This document shows, in pieces, positions 1 through 12,419 of a stretch of 64,000 bases of DNA; position 1 is the stretch's first letter, and each line of letters begins with the position of its first letter. The DNA comes from Angiostrongylus vasorum. Lineage: Eukaryota; Nematoda; Chromadorea; Rhabditida; Metastrongylidae. Where the stretch lies: NCBI GenBank assembly GCA_018806985.1, contig JADANN010000099.1, positions 434,001 to 498,000 of the forward strand, written 5' to 3'. The translations under genes and the position numbers were made by a program. A model generated the notes under the pieces. That model did not search any database. It was not told the origin of the DNA and saw nothing but the letters and a program-made list of their open reading frames with translations.

Positions 1-354
1 TCGTCAACGCCGTGGAAACATCACTGAAGAAGGTGGTCAACGAAATGAATAGATCCACACGTAAGATGTGCAGGAAGATATAAAAAGCGGATAATTTCGA
101 TTTGTGTCAAAGAAGAGCACGACACCTGTCACTTCTTGAAAAGCATCCGTTTGTTCCACTTTTTTTCTCGAATATCTTTTCGAAATTAGACCAAAAAATC
201 TGTGCCTTGACGAGCCATGTGCTTCTTTGGTCAGCATAAATGCTAACTTTCTTTAGGTAAAGGACAAATGCTAAGAATTGATCCCTTATTACCAGGCACA
301 AATTCTTTTCCGTCCTACTCGTAGTTATTATATCAACTGGAAGGTTTAGCTCAC

Positions 355-750
355 AAGAGTTTACCATCTCATCGTGGCTGGGAGGTGTTCCTAGGTGTCG
401 GACTGCGATGTAGAAAGCGAATTTATCGTTTGCAGAGTCTCGCAAGTCCAGAAGGAGTATGATGTTCTCACCACAAAGTCCAGCTAAGGGCAAACCAATA
501 GGTAGAATGACCATCGTTCTCGTACCAAACTAGTCGCGAAGTGGTAAATTTCCTTCTGATCCTCACGTATCCGCGACTACCTCGGATGGTGATGACCAAT
601 CGAAGGCTTCGGCTAGGCTAACCTAGAAGTTCTAGGAAATCGCATTGGCTAAACCAGCATATTTCCAGCCTCAGTACCCCGCATATTGTGGGCTTCCGTC
701 TACGAAGTCAGGCGATGAGATAACTGGTGGGACCAGATTGAATCTCGAAA
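355..750 (+). mobile_element. Family C short element, diverged copy
   Basis: Begins GTTTACCATCTCATCGTGGC and TGGGAGGTGTTCCTAGGTGT. Its later part (GGCTAGGCTAACCTAGAAGT) matches the end of other copies with many substitutions. Confidence 0.65.
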
Positions 751-3030
751 CACACAAGACGTCACTGCAATCGGAGAAAACGAGAATGCCCACGACATGC
801 CATTCAAAAAATTCATAAACATACGGCAACATAAATTACATCCAAATATTTACGTGGATAACCATGTAAACCAGCAAAATGTAAAGGAAAAAAAGCGTTA
901 TAATTTTTTATTTGGTCTTTGGCAACCTATTCATAGTCCACATCACTGTATAATATTCTCTACCCTAGAAAATTTTTTAGTGCGGGTTTGTTTACGATGT
1001 TTTTTTTCTAGTGTTGTGGCATGGGAGAGTTATACTAATAAAATACCGAAAGCCACAAAATATTCAAAAGGTTTCAACAAAGCAAGCATATGAGCATAAA
1101 TGGGCATAAATCTCATCAAATTGTAAAAATCCTTATTTCATTAATAAGGGGTGTTGACTAACCGGTTAGGGGGATTATTTTGTTTTTTCGTTTTTTTTGT
1201 TGATCAAGGTTTAACGAAGTTAGGTGGATTTAGAATTTTTTTTAGACGCCGGCCTCTATCAAATTCCATCTGATTGACCTCCAAGAGACGAAAAGCAGGA
1301 AGATCGACGTACGGTAATTATATGATGGAACCCTTATCACTCATAAAAAGAAACTTCCGTTACGAAATGTCGGAGGCATTGGCTTTTCTCATATACCAAT
1401 CCGGTTTTCATCTAGTCACTTCATACGACATGCTATCATCGGATTTAGCTACTCTTCATCTCCAACTTGAACGTCAGTGGAAATTCACTATCACAAACTG
1501 TTACTTTGTTACCTTTTACAGCTGATGATAGCGACTTGGTCACGTTCTATAACCAGTTGTAGAAAGTAATCCGCAAAAGAACTGCTTCTACAAACTTGTT
1601 GTTAGAGAGTTCAGCGCCACATTGGGACCGACCAACGAAATGAACACAGGATAAGGAAATTCGGAATTGATACGCGAAATGAGAATGGAAACCGTTTCAT
1701 AGGACCTCTGATCGCAGCACGTCTCTTCCATGGTGATTAATTTTTCGAGGAGAGAGCAAGTCTTCGATGAACAGAGGAGTCTCAGAACGGCACCACTCAT
1801 GCGAGAATCGATCATATTCTCACGGGCAGAAAATGGTACCTTTTTGACACCTCAGTGGTGCACGGATTCTGTATAAGATCCGATCGCCGCCTCCTCCGTG
1901 AGAAGATTCGATTAGGCATTAAACTGAGAAAACTCCTATCGGCGTCCAAGAAAAACAAAATAAGTCGTGTGCGACAAGGATACTCTCCTGTTCAAACCAA
2001 ACAAAAAAAAGCAGGAGAACAAAATCCTTTCCTTATATGACTGATAGGTAAGTAAAGGCCGACCGAGAATTACAAGTTGCTTGTCGCAAGACTTCAAACT
2101 TGTACCGGACTATCGCATCAACATTACCACTAAGGAGTTGCTGGGAAGGGTTAAGAAACAGAAGCTAGATCCTATTGCAACAAGCCAGTGGATAATAAAC
2201 ACAAGTAGTAGAAAACCATTGCAAAAAGGATTTACGTAAGTAAGTAAAGAAGAAATTATTGGAAACAGGTCAAAAACGACCTAATCCAAAAAGTGCCGCT
2301 GAGATCTTTGCGACTGTAATGGTCAGCTATTCACTCTAATGAATGAAGATCGTACTATAACTACATCCCGCCATTATATATAATTAATAAGGAAAATGTT
2401 CTATGTCAGTCTTTTTTTGCTCCATAATTTCATCTCAAATCCCAAAATTCTTGCTGGAGAAAAACAGCCAAAAAAAAGTTTTCCCTTTGAAGTTTAAGTT
2501 GCAATGGAAAGCATGAAATACGTCCAAGACCTAATGATATCAACGCCAATTTTCTCAGTGCTGGAGGCCACAAATTACACATACTTCTTCCAACCTACAA
2601 GACATCTTGCCTTCAGGAAGAGGAAGTCAGAGGATCGAAGAAATCGCGCGCTGTCCTACTACCCAAGAAGGGTAATTGAAAGGGATTTTCAAAACTACCG
2701 TCTAATATACTTGCTCAGTGAACATTCTGCACCCGTTCCCACAAATTATTCTTTTTGTGCATATCGAAGACTTTGAACAATGCACAACATGCTGAGCAAG
2801 CAGAATTCCAACAGGGATTTTGCTGCATGGACCACATCCAAACTTTGTGATGGGTAACATAGAAGTCCGTCACAAGCAACGTGTGCTTGACTGAGAGAAA
2901 GCGGTTGTCAGGGTCAAAGGAAAGCAATAAAACTCTCGTCGACCAAGTAGTGCAATCGCCGTAAACTATAAACACTAGAACAGCACGTACACACAGCTTT
3001 TTTCATCGATCCCTCACCACACCTATGGAA
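750..3030. other. No gene recognised
   Basis: AT-rich DNA with short chance frames only. The longest (797-1093 plus, 98 codons) has no recognisable domain or splice context. Confidence 0.5.
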
Positions 3031-3039
3031 AAGGGGTTC

Positions 3040-4025
3040 GACAATGCGGGACTACATCCCACAGTTGTTTGCTGCAACACTGCAGTTGATAATCAAGTCC
3101 CTCGATTGGGAGGGAGAAGAGTAAATGATTTAATGGAAAGATCCTATGGAATTTTCGACCTGCGGATAATGTCGTCACCTCTTTGGAAACCAGAAAAGAA
3201 CGAGACATGATACTTAACTAACTCGGCGAAGCGGGAAAAAAGATTAGATTGGGCATAAATTGGACGAAAACACAATACATGAAGAGTCCATGGTATGGTG
3301 CGATGACGAACAAATCGAATTGGACGGTTTTCTGATAAGAAGGACAACCTCATAAGTGTATCTTTTACGTTCAATGAACATCGAGAATAACACAAAGTAG
3401 GTTTTACCGAAGAAAGAGAGCACTGCAGGCCGCATTTGGGCGTCCTAAAGAAGCCATCAACCAACGAAGGGCTTTAAAAAACGCGCTCAACTTTCCAATT
3501 CAAAAGACTTTACACCACTCTGTTGAACCAAAAACGTGGACTGATGCTTCAACCGACTTAAGAAATCTGCATATCATCCATAGAGTGCTGGAACGACATG
3601 TTCTAAAATTTAGCCGCTACTCACAACGTTTAGTCGAAATGCGTAGCTCATATCTTCGAAACCTAACTCATATTTGAGATCAAAGATAATACACATCGAC
3701 AACAAATGATGGCTGGGTTAGTCACATAATAAGAAGAACATATGACAGATGGACTGAAAGAACATTGGGATGGACTTCAAGAGAATTCAAGCGCCCCCCT
3801 TGGAAGACTAATCAAACGAAGACGTGTTCGTGACTAATGTCAACCATCTGTAATCGGAGGTGGCAACTATTGCAAGCCCACGGAATAGGCCTCGCGATCA
3901 TCACCGAACTCTAAGTAGATTACCACCATGGGTGACGATAGCGCGACGCTACAGGGAATGAAAGTTTTTCAGGAAGCCGCAACACCAGTGAAGACGGATC
4001 ATCCAAGTATCTTAGTAAATATCAG
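3040..4025 (+). pseudogene. RTE-type retrotransposon relic (RT thumb to 3' end)
   Basis: The translation is broken by frameshifts and stops, but ordered pieces of an RTE-type polymerase C-terminus are recognisable. They include ELGEAGKKIGLGIN-like sequence (with frameshifts near 3216-3260), a TKTQYMKS element, the region of the conserved YLGR block, and near 3716-3800 an RRTYDRWTERTLGW-like element with the Arg/Trp signature of the tail. The tail after the ORF ends in GAAGACGG..CATCCAAGTA (3992-4012), a 3' end shared with the family C short repeats. Confidence 0.6.
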
Positions 4026-4169
4026 TCGGACTTTGTTCATCTAAGACGCTCTATTAAGGTTGAGAGAACTAATGAGATTCATAGAGTGATGGTCTTTTCG
4101 TGGAAAGATTGCTTCGAAATTAACTTTAACGATAGCGAATGTATGATTGTCTGGTCAACTTTTTTATTT

Positions 4170-4470
4170 TTTTTAATGATGCTGAGATATTTGCAAAACT
4201 CCGGACTGTAGGAGAGTACGGTGGGGAACGAACGCGCTATTGTCCTTTCCGGCGAGTAGCGCGCTCACCACCACACCATGCGGCTCTTTCGTTTCGTCTG
4301 TTTCTCAGCTAGTTCTATTGATCTTTTGCCATCAGCAATCACCCGTCAGCGGTATTGATCTGGGGGGCCCAAATCGGCAACGAACCCAGTTAAGCTGAGG
4401 CTGCAGTTATAATCACAATTTTGACTTATTATTTACTGCCTACTCTTTTTAGCGGCAGGATATGTATTGC
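4170..4470 (-). mobile_element. Family D short element
   Basis: Plus strand AATGATGCTGAGATATTTGC, then AACTCCGGAC, a GCGCGCTCACCACCACACCA block, ATCAGCAATCACCCGTCAGC and TTATTTACTGCCTACTC. Read on the minus strand the head GGTGTGGTGGTGAGCGCGCTA and a GCGTTCGTTCCCC block resemble diverged pol III boxes. Confidence 0.6.
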
Positions 4471-4486
4471 GAAGTATAACTTTTTT

Positions 4487-4690
4487 TTAATGATGCTGAG
4501 ATATTTGCAAAACTCCGGACCACAGGTGTCTACGGTGGGGGAATGAACGCGCTATTGTCCTTTCCGGGGAGTAGCGCGCTCACCACCACACCATGCGTGT
4601 CCTTTACAGTTTTTTTTTACTTTACTTTACAGTTGCAATACATACCCTGCAGCTAAAAAAGAGTAGGCAGTAAATAATAAGTCAAAAATT
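4487..4690 (-). mobile_element. Family D short element, partial, with inverted tail piece
   Basis: A second copy follows immediately (AATGATGCTGAGATATTTGC at 4489). After CCATGCGTGTCCTTTACAG it is joined to an inverted tail piece (AGAGTAGGCAGTAAATAATA). Confidence 0.55.
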
Positions 4691-4928
4691 TTTTTATTTT
4701 TATTGATTTGGTTAAGAGAACGGTAACTATGCAGAGAATTCAAATGTGCTGAACGTGAAATAGTTCCGAATACCGATCCACCGAGAAGAGGGACCCCTCT
4801 TTTATTTAGCACAGTACTAACCAAAGCAGAAGATTATAAGTAACCAAACAAAGTGAGGACAAAGAGAGGCGACTTTTATTTTTATAATAGTGAACAAGCA
4901 TGGTTTTCTACGTTTCAAGAAGACTTAC

Positions 4929-5102
4929 CTGGAGAGCTACTATGTCGGGATCAACAAGAGCAATATGCTTTGCAACCTTCTGAAGACCATTACTGACACG
5001 TATTCCAGTTTGCCATATATTGAATGTCATCACGCGAAGCCTCCTTGATACGCAGTTTCCAAGCAGTGTAAAGATTGGGACGAAGAGCAGAGAGGCCCGC
5101 AT
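4929..5102 (-). CDS. First exon of a second EEP hydrolase (paralogue, partial)
   Basis: ATG at 5102-5100 opens a signal peptide (MRASLLFVPIFTLLGNC). It is followed by RRLRVMTFNIWQTG and DPDIVALQ, then a strong CAG|GTAAGT donor in phase 0, exactly the boundary of exon 1 of the gene at 30.4 kb. The two exons align without gaps from LRVMTFN to VALQ. No later exon (HLDY, GDFN, DRIDF or SDHF) is visible between 4929 and base 1. Either the gene continues beyond the window, which the 10-kb span of its paralogue allows, or it is a fragment. No clear trans-splice acceptor precedes its ATG. Confidence 0.65.
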
Positions 5103-5199
5103 TACCTTCAACCGTAGGATTTGAATTGGCAATACCCATTATGTCATCGACACTTTCGAAAGCATCAAGAAATAATCTGTAGCTTAGAATAAACTCGAA

Positions 5200-6245
5200 T
5201 GGTTTTCAAATGGTTTCTTCGCCAAAACGTGAGAATCAGCTAAGTTTTTTTTCAATATACGTTCTCTCAAACTGACGCGAAAATGTTCTTACTTTCTTAA
5301 GGCTCCTGCACGATTTCCCCACATATTGTGGAATCCAGCACTTTTTTGCATTCTTTCCGCTTTCTCGCATCTACGTCCGACCAAGTTATTCAAATTTTTA
5401 ATTTAGACACTACAGCTAATTGCGAATTTTTTGACCTTCCTAATGTTTATTGGGTACTGACATTACGAGACCTTACAACAAAACCTTGGTGAAAGGCACC
5501 GAATGGAGCAGTTGTGGTGATCTTGTGTGGAGACGGCCCAAACCAGGAAAGCCCTTGTTCGATCACACTCCGTCCTCGCCAAACCACTCACCCTCCATGA
5601 CATCGGAATTGCTGCCACATTTACCATGTACCCTCTCACACTCTCTAATTAACGTAGAAACGACCTAACATGGCCACACAGAAGTACATAGTGAATCGAC
5701 TTACAAACATGAAAAATCCTTAAACAACGGCCGAAACCACACCCAAAAGTGGGCACCTCTAAGCCATTCATTTCTTCCTATCGCGTTCAAGAGCAGCCCG
5801 GTGGGTCCTGTTCACTCCAACAACTCGTTGATTAACATGCCTTTTTTTAGGGTTTTCTTGAAGCACTCCGACGATCGACTCAGTGGCCTGCTTGCTGTAC
5901 TTTCGACATTCCAAGGAAGCCAGTCGCTACCGACTCTTGTCAATCGGTTGTCATTGTAAAACGGCGTCTTTAAACACTGATCGTAGACGTAGACCGGAGC
6001 TTTGGATTCGCTTTCTCACTTAAGTGGTAAGCTGCACTCCAAGCATCTTCCTTTCGACCGGACATTCTATGAGTGGTCATCCATCCTGCTTAAGCAGCGA
6101 TCATGTTTCTGACGCACACCTTAAGGGAGGAAGGGTCGTGAGTCGAAAAAATGGGGACGAAATCGGGTGTTCTTCTTTCTCATTATTACATCCTCGATGC
6201 TCTTGAGAGTTCGCCTATCCACCAGTTTTCTCTTGCCCAACTCTG
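5200..6245. other. No gene recognised
   Basis: Upstream side of the EEP paralogue. No acceptor-plus-exon pattern, tRNA head or known transposon motif was seen. Confidence 0.45.
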
Positions 6246-6246
6246 G

Positions 6247-7450
6247 AGCTCAATCGTTTATCAAATTGACCTTCCGAACTAGATAGACGTAGTTAGGGCA
6301 CTCGAAGATATTCATTTTGTTGAGCATGAATGAGGCATGCGAAACCAATCCGTTCCTCATGAACATCGTTTTTGTGAGATTTAGTCGAAGATCGATCTTT
6401 CCATAGGCTTTATCAAAGTTGGCAAGCATTCCTTCCGCTTGACTAATGCTTGGTGTAATAAGAACGATATTGTCAGCAAAGCGAATATGGTGTAATTGCC
6501 AGTCATAAATTCTCACTTCCATGTGGTCCCATTCTAATGTTCGCATTTCGTAAGGGCTGGCGGAAGGTTCTTCAGATGTTCAGATCGCATTCCTCCCAAA
6601 CCTAGTGTCGTTCGATTCTTCACCTACGAAACAGCATGTCGGGTTTCGAACGAGGAAACCGGTAGGACGACATGTCCATTCTCCTTTATTTCGCAGGAGG
6701 GAAAAAGAAAAATCCAGTCATTGAAGACACCTGAGTAGTAGTCGTAAATGACTTTCTCCATTGGCTTTCCGGATTCTGTGGCTGTTTGGTCTGGGCCTCG
6801 GAGTGCTTTCACTTCGATCGTGTAATTGGCAAAGTTTCGGTAGGCTTTATCAGTGATTTTCCGAACCCCTGCAGCTTCGACCATAACTCTACCCCTCCTT
6901 TCTTCAAGGCCTCCTTTTATCGCTGCATTGTTTTGCAACTTCGGATTTGAGTTCGTGGTTACCTCTACCTTGTACGACTACAGCTTTAGCTTTGGTGAGA
7001 TTTTAATTTGCAGTTTCACAGCGCTTAAGTGGAAATATTTAAATCGGCCAGTCGTATTCCTCGTCGATGTCATCGACAACGACATCTTGCCATCAGCAGG
7101 CTAACGATCTAAGTAAATTCTATTTTATAGTGGTTTTGGAACTTAGTTCTTCAGATTTAGGGGCTTTTGCTATATCCGTTAGGCAAAACCTTAAATTCAA
7201 ATGGCATGTTGTACTCTGTTATGGTACTCTCGACTGTGAGAGTCCTACCTCCATCGTAGAGAGTGGGACCACTAGGTTCGTATTACTACAAATGATCTTT
7301 GTCATCGTGATCAAGTCAGACACTCGCTCAATCTGTTTTTCCATTCTGATCCCTGGGTTTCAATCTGACGTTTTTTCACATCTTCTTCTGGGTCCAAAAT
7401 GGTTGACGTTTTTTTTTGTGAAGTCAGATTGGTTTTTTCTGTAGCATTTG
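6247..7450 (-). pseudogene. RTE-type retrotransposon relic with internal deletion
   Basis: Read on the minus strand from 7450: an endonuclease C-terminus (RFCLTDIAKAPK near 7190-7150), a linker with DDIDEEYDWP (near 7080), then ANYTIEVKALRGP and MEKVIYDYYSGVF (6830-6730). The frame then jumps at about 6620-6547 straight to the late palm, LHHIRFADNIVLITPS, with the FADD box as FADN. LNLTKTMFMRNG and a YVYLVRKVN version of the YLGR block follow. Most of the reverse transcriptase fingers and palm are missing, so a large internal deletion has joined the linker to the catalytic box. The FADD to FADN change removes a catalytic Asp. Confidence 0.75.
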
Positions 7451-7939
7451 AAACGTAGTTTTCAAAAGATGCAATATCTTTCTCAAGGCGACATCATTTG
7501 CTGCTTAAAATTTTAGGAAACTGGAGCGTTTGAATAACCGTTAGGATAAGCGCCACGAGAACTGCTGTTTAAAAGATATTTGCCTCACTTTTTTTTTCAG
7601 ATGTGTTCACGGTGAGGGATCCCACACTCTCAACCGCTGTGCGACTCAGCGAGGTACCAGATGGAAAATATGGTGGGTGACATGTTGAGCTAAATTGATT
7701 TTGAGCTTTTTTTCCTAGAGTCTGGATTCCGCAGACCGTTTTTTTGACACTGGAAACGCTTTAGCACTTCACTGGGAGTGTTAGTTTATGGATGCTTCTA
7801 AGGCCGGGAATTTCATCTTGCAAAAAGTATCAACTATCGTCGACTCGTGCAAAGGCCTGCAATCGAAGGACTACAATTTATAGGGCGCTTTGGGGAGCTA
7901 TCAACAAACAGCATATGGGAGCAGAGATCCAAAGCGCGT

Positions 7940-8215
7940 TTAATGAAATGATCAGAGGTACCCTGAAATACAAACACGACCGTCGGTTTGGTGTAGCCTC
8001 ACTGGGCAAACAAGACCTCCATGATTTGGTAGCAGCCTTTTCAGGAAAGATAAAAACACTGGCTTGATATATCAGTAAGCCATCGCAAACATTCTATGGG
8101 TCAAGCATGCATTCAATCATTTCTACGATGCTCTATGAAGTCGAATGCGTGATGCATCCTTCTAAGAGTGATTTGCGCAGAACCGATTGATCTTAGCGCT
8201 TTAGGTATCGGACCA
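7940..8215 (+). mobile_element. SINE A, diverged
   Basis: Contains GGCTTGATATATCAGTAAGC, AAGCATGCATTCAATCATTT and TATGAAGTCGAATGCGTGAT. The head is poorly preserved. Confidence 0.5.
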
Positions 8216-8569
8216 CTGGGAAATGACTGCCGTATTTTAATTTCTGTGAAAAGATGAAGGACAAATTAAGCAAAATGTCACAAAAAGGCAGTTCTACTAT
8301 TCGCATATTTAGTGCCCTGAGTCTTCTTGACCGAGTTATTAGAAATATGACTACTAATAATACTGCATTTGATTTATGAAACATTTCCCTTTTGGTAAAA
8401 ATTTAGTAACATTTTTTATCTGGCCATGGTTTATGTTTGATTAACGCGATAATGGAATTCTCTGCGAATACCTTATAACCGACTTTCACTAAACCTCTTT
8501 AACAGTGATCAATAAATTTCTCCGTGGATGTTCAAATTTTTTGTGAATTGTTTAACTAATCTTCCCACC

Positions 8570-8955
8570 AATGGTTTACCGCCTCATCGTGGCTGGGAGT
8601 TGTTCCTGGGTGTCGGGCTGCGATGTACAAGGGAATTCGCCGCCCCGGCAGTCTCCCAAGTTGGAAAGGAGTCCGGAGTTTCCATCAGGAAGCCTAGCTA
8701 AGAGTAAACCAACACCAGGGTCCACCACTGTGCTGGTATGAAACAAGTCGTATGGTGGCAAATCTCGCTCTGATTCACAAAAGCTGGGGGTCAGCCTATG
8801 GTTGAGAAAACTGGAGCAGAATTTGGTCAGGCTGACCTCGGGGCTCCAGGGAACGACAATTGCTAGACCACAGAAACTTCGAAAAAACGGAAATTATGTT
8901 GGGTCCCGCGCAACCAGTGAAGACGGTCCATCCAAGTAAGTAAGTAAGTACTTAA
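8570..8955 (+). mobile_element. Family C short element
   Basis: Begins TGGTTTACCGCCTCATCGTG and ends in GAAGACGGTCCATCCAAGTA followed by (AGTA)n. That end (GAAGACGG..CATCCAAGT) is shared with the RTE relic at 3992-4012. Confidence 0.75.
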
Positions 8956-8958
8956 CTA
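8938..8958 (+). repeat. (AGTA)n tail of family C element
   Basis: AAGTAAGTAAGTAAGTA at the 3' end of the family C copy, the usual simple-repeat tail of RTE-mobilised elements. Confidence 0.8.
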
Positions 8959-9239
8959 ATCTCAGGTCTTTATTTAGTTTTCCATAGAAATAGTTGGGCA
9001 AAAAGCATGGTAAATGCAAAGTTGTATTTATTAGAATTCGAAAAAAAAAGATAACCGAAAAGTCAAGGAAAAACCAGAGGGTCAAAGACTGTAAAACAAA
9101 CCAATCAATATCAAAAATGTCAGTGAGTAGGTACATCAAATGGCTCGTACATTGTTCCTCATACTTACCAATCGGCACTAAATCGTACTCAGTGATACTA
9201 ATCAGTATTAATTTAGTGAATGATCCTTAGAGAAGGTGA

Positions 9240-10580
9240 CATCTATCACTTCTGAAAGCGATGCATTCGTCTTTCCGGCTCATTTTGCGCTTCCAATAAG
9301 TGCTGGTTAAAATCGTCAAGACAAAGAGCATGTAGTTCAAGGGCTATGGTGCTCTGTAATACACGCTTGGCACCTTGTTCGACCGATCAAACCCAGCCGA
9401 CCTCCACGGGGTTGCCTGAATCGTAGCAGTCTTGTCTTCGAAAGGCTTCCTGCGATCCATACACCAAGTCGAGCGCCTATTGTGGAGACCTGCGGCCGCT
9501 CCAAGAAAAGCTACTACAAAATTTTAGGGAGAATCGCCCAGACCATCATTCAACGACATTCATGACAAGGGTAAGTTCCCAACTTACAGTGAACCTATTC
9601 GCAAGCCGGAATATACGCATTCGTGGATGACAGATGCGAGGCTTTGAGCGGAATGAAAGAACTGTTGGGATAAACGTGAAGTCGAAGCCATATAAAACAA
9701 GAAAATTATTGATTCTCCAAACCTGATCTCCAAACTGTGGGAACTTTTTAAAGATGCTGGTTAATGTTCAACGGGTAAAAAAAATTCTTACAACTCAGTT
9801 GTGAAGATGTAATGGAAGGGCTCTGACCCGTCGTATCAAGCTGTCGTAGCCAATTTATAAATAAGCTATAGTTTTCAAACAAGTCGTAGGATGCCATTTC
9901 TTCCTTGACCAACGAAAACAAAGGTGTTTTAATGTACTACAATACAATGAGTAGAGTAAAAACCTTGGGCAACAATTCGTTGCTTTTTGAGGAAGGTTTA
10001 ATAAGCAATAAAAGTAGCCAAGGTGATAGGAATGTCTAGTGGAACAGATCGGTTTGAGGAGTAATTGAGGAGAGAGAGAGCACTCGGTTGCTTGACGAGA
10101 CCCGAATGAGGGGTCGTATGAGTGATCGCTAGGAGGCGTGCTTTCTCAAGCGCAGTAAGCCAAAAAACACTGTAGTGTTAGCAATTGTGTCCACCATGTC
10201 TTATCTACTTGCAATCAAGCAGTTTTCCAGCAGATGATGCTGCTAAAGTCGGGTGAAACGCGAGGTAGTATAAACACCTGGCTGAGTGACTGGTTCTCTT
10301 TCTCGTTCCCTTTGTCTTCTTCACAATACCACCAGAATGCCGAATTGACAGTTCCAGTGAGCATCGCCAATGGCATCGACATTATAAGCATCTGAAAGCA
10401 CCTGTTATATTATCGTTTGACAACAACCCTTATATTAGGTCTTCTGAAATTGACGCCTGATTTCAACCTGTATTTTTTAAAGCAGCATATCTCAGCTCAG
10501 AACAAACTTCACTGATCATGGAAACAATTGAAGTTTTCTCATTTTTCGGCAGCAAGAAATATGTTTAACTCTTACTGATG
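9240..10580. other. No gene recognised
   Basis: Contains short open frames near 9310-9560 on the plus strand with no known motif. Otherwise featureless up to the mariner relic. Confidence 0.45.
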
Positions 10581-10589
10581 GCTTAAATT

Positions 10590-11300
10590 CTATTCTTCTG
10601 ACGCAATGAAGTCATTGAACGCAGTTTCGACCAAAGCTTAGTTTGGAAAGCATTTCCGTGCAAGAAGTAAAGATGCGTAAAAAAGCGGTTCTCGGTAGAG
10701 GAGAGGTCCAGCGAGTATAGTGCATGAAACAAAGATACGTAGCCCAGAAGGTCTATCTTCTGCAGTGTCGGTCGTATGACGCGTCGCCGTGCATTATCGT
10801 GCAGGAAGATTGGTGCCTTTCTGTTGAGCAATGAGGGACACACTACTGAAGTTTCTAGTGCTTTTTCGTTAGTTTTCTGAACCAACTTCTCCGCCACAAT
10901 CGCCTAACCCGGATTCAGGAAGCTACAATTGTTCAAACCAGCTGTAGACCACAAAATAGTCAGCTTCGTTTTCTTGGTGCAATGTCAGTCTCGGAAAATA
11001 TCATGGAGCTTCACTGCAGTCCAACAACTGAATCCATTGACTCCTGTTGTCGTAGAAGATCCACTTCCCGTTACACGTCACAATATATTTGAGAAACGGA
11101 TCGTTGTCGTTGCAAAGAGGATGCACCGATGACACCTCAAAAGAGCGAATTATTCATTCGTCCCTAATTTCGTGCTGCATCCATTTGTGGAGTCTCTCTG
11201 AATTTGAAACTTGCTTAGATGTTGCAAAACAGTTAAGCTGCTTACATCGATTTTCTCTGCAATTTGTTAAGTAGTTAAGCGTGTATTTCCTTGAAGGAAA
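10590..11300 (-). pseudogene. Mariner-type transposase relic
   Basis: The minus-strand translation shows the mariner catalytic region in two frames. DPFLKYIVTCNGKWIFYDN (about 11105-11045) matches the block with the first catalytic Asp, here Asn. LHDNARRRVIRPTLQKIDLLGY (about 10810-10745) and LYSLDLSSTENRFF (about 10715-10675) match the HDNARPHV and PYSPDLSPTDYHFF blocks that carry the later acidic residues. Stops and frameshifts separate the pieces. No terminal inverted repeats were identified. It is an inactive DD34D element. Confidence 0.75.
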
Positions 11301-11354
11301 ACCTTCCGCCCGAATTCGAATTCGTTAAAGGAAATTTGGTTGAGATCTCCCTTT

Positions 11355-11530
11355 TGACTTCCATCTCTCCACGGTCGCCAATTTGGTACCGGAGTCGTTT
11401 GGGAGGATAGTATTGACTTGACTAAATATGCAACCACTCACCTCTATTCATGCGTGATGAAGTGGAATGCACAGCGCATTCTTCTGAAACTGATTAACTT
11501 CGAGTGCTTTGTTCTGTATCGTTTTTGGCA
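11355..11530 (+). mobile_element. SINE A body fragment
   Basis: CTTCCATCTCTCCACGGTCG, GGTACCGGAGTCGTTTGGGA and GATGAAGTGGAATGCACAGC are body and tail blocks. The head is missing. Confidence 0.5.
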
Positions 11531-11964
11531 TTACAGTCAGTTTTATGGTCCTACCGATGTGTTAGCTCAGTGTTGCTACTCCGTTAATGTAACAAAAACC
11601 AATAGTGCCTTAGAAAGACTAGTAATATGGATGACTCTTATGAAGTGGTCATAACAAAAATCTTCAGTAGTTCACAAAATGCTTTTCTTTAACTTTTAAA
11701 AAGACCACCGGGGATACCGATTTGTCAAATAACAGAAGAAGAACAGCGCAATTATACTGAAGTGTCAACGCGTTGTCAATCTAACTTCTATTGAGCAGTT
11801 CCAATCGCACTGTCTAGTTTCTCCTTTTACCTATGTATAAAGCATTAAGTGGTTTCAGAAGAGATTAGATCATTTGGTTAAAATTTTAGTGTGGAGTTTC
11901 TCTGCTGTGGCTGTAAAATTATTCAAGTGAAAAAATTTCTTACTAATATAGACTCCCGAATGCG

Positions 11965-12250
11965 TGTAACGTAGTGATTAGAGGTGCAAAGCACTACACA
12001 CAGGTTCGGTCCCTATTGCAATCGCGTCAGCCAGGCTCAACAAGTCTTCCATCCCTCTGGAATCAAAAAAATTCTGACCGGATTTGTCTGGAGAGATAAA
12101 AAATGCTAGTCTTTTGCACCATTAGGTACCCAAAAATCATTATATAGGTCAAATATGCATTCAATCACCTCTACGAGGCTTGACGAAGACGAATGCAAGG
12201 CGCGTCCCCCTAAAGATTAATCAACGCCAAACGCTTTATCTTATATCCTT
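11965..12250 (+). mobile_element. SINE A (tRNA-headed short element)
   Basis: The head GTAACGTAGTGATTAGAGGTG is a diverged A box and GGTTCGGTCCC a B box, as in a tRNA-derived pol III promoter. The body has CTTCCATCCCTCTGG and GACTTGATA..CGGTAGGCC-type blocks. The tail is GAAGACGAATGCAAGGCGCG, then AACGCCAAACGCTTTATC. Confidence 0.65.
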
Positions 12251-12261
12251 TATGACCTCGA

Positions 12262-12300
12262 CAAGCTCTGAAGAAGGCGAAGTCCGTCGAAATGTTATCT
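12262..12300 (+). ncRNA. Hammerhead-like motif
   Basis: AGCT, CTGAAGA at 12268-12274, A, GGCG(AAGTC)CGTC, GAAATGTTAT. Stem II is four pairs including one G-U. GAAA is intact, but the following C is T. It lies just after a SINE A copy. Confidence 0.45.
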
Positions 12301-12419
12301 AGTGTGAAATAGAATCCATGTTCACAACCAGCGCATCAACAACACAGAAACTGCCACACATTATGGGTTGTTGACGTTATGTTCTTTGAATAAACTGAAA
12401 ATCTCATCATATTTTTTGT

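Noticed and set aside
107..514. 135-codon minus-strand frame
   Set aside because: Half of it is the complement of a family C repeat (HLGTPPSHDE-type translation recurs at every copy), with no domain.
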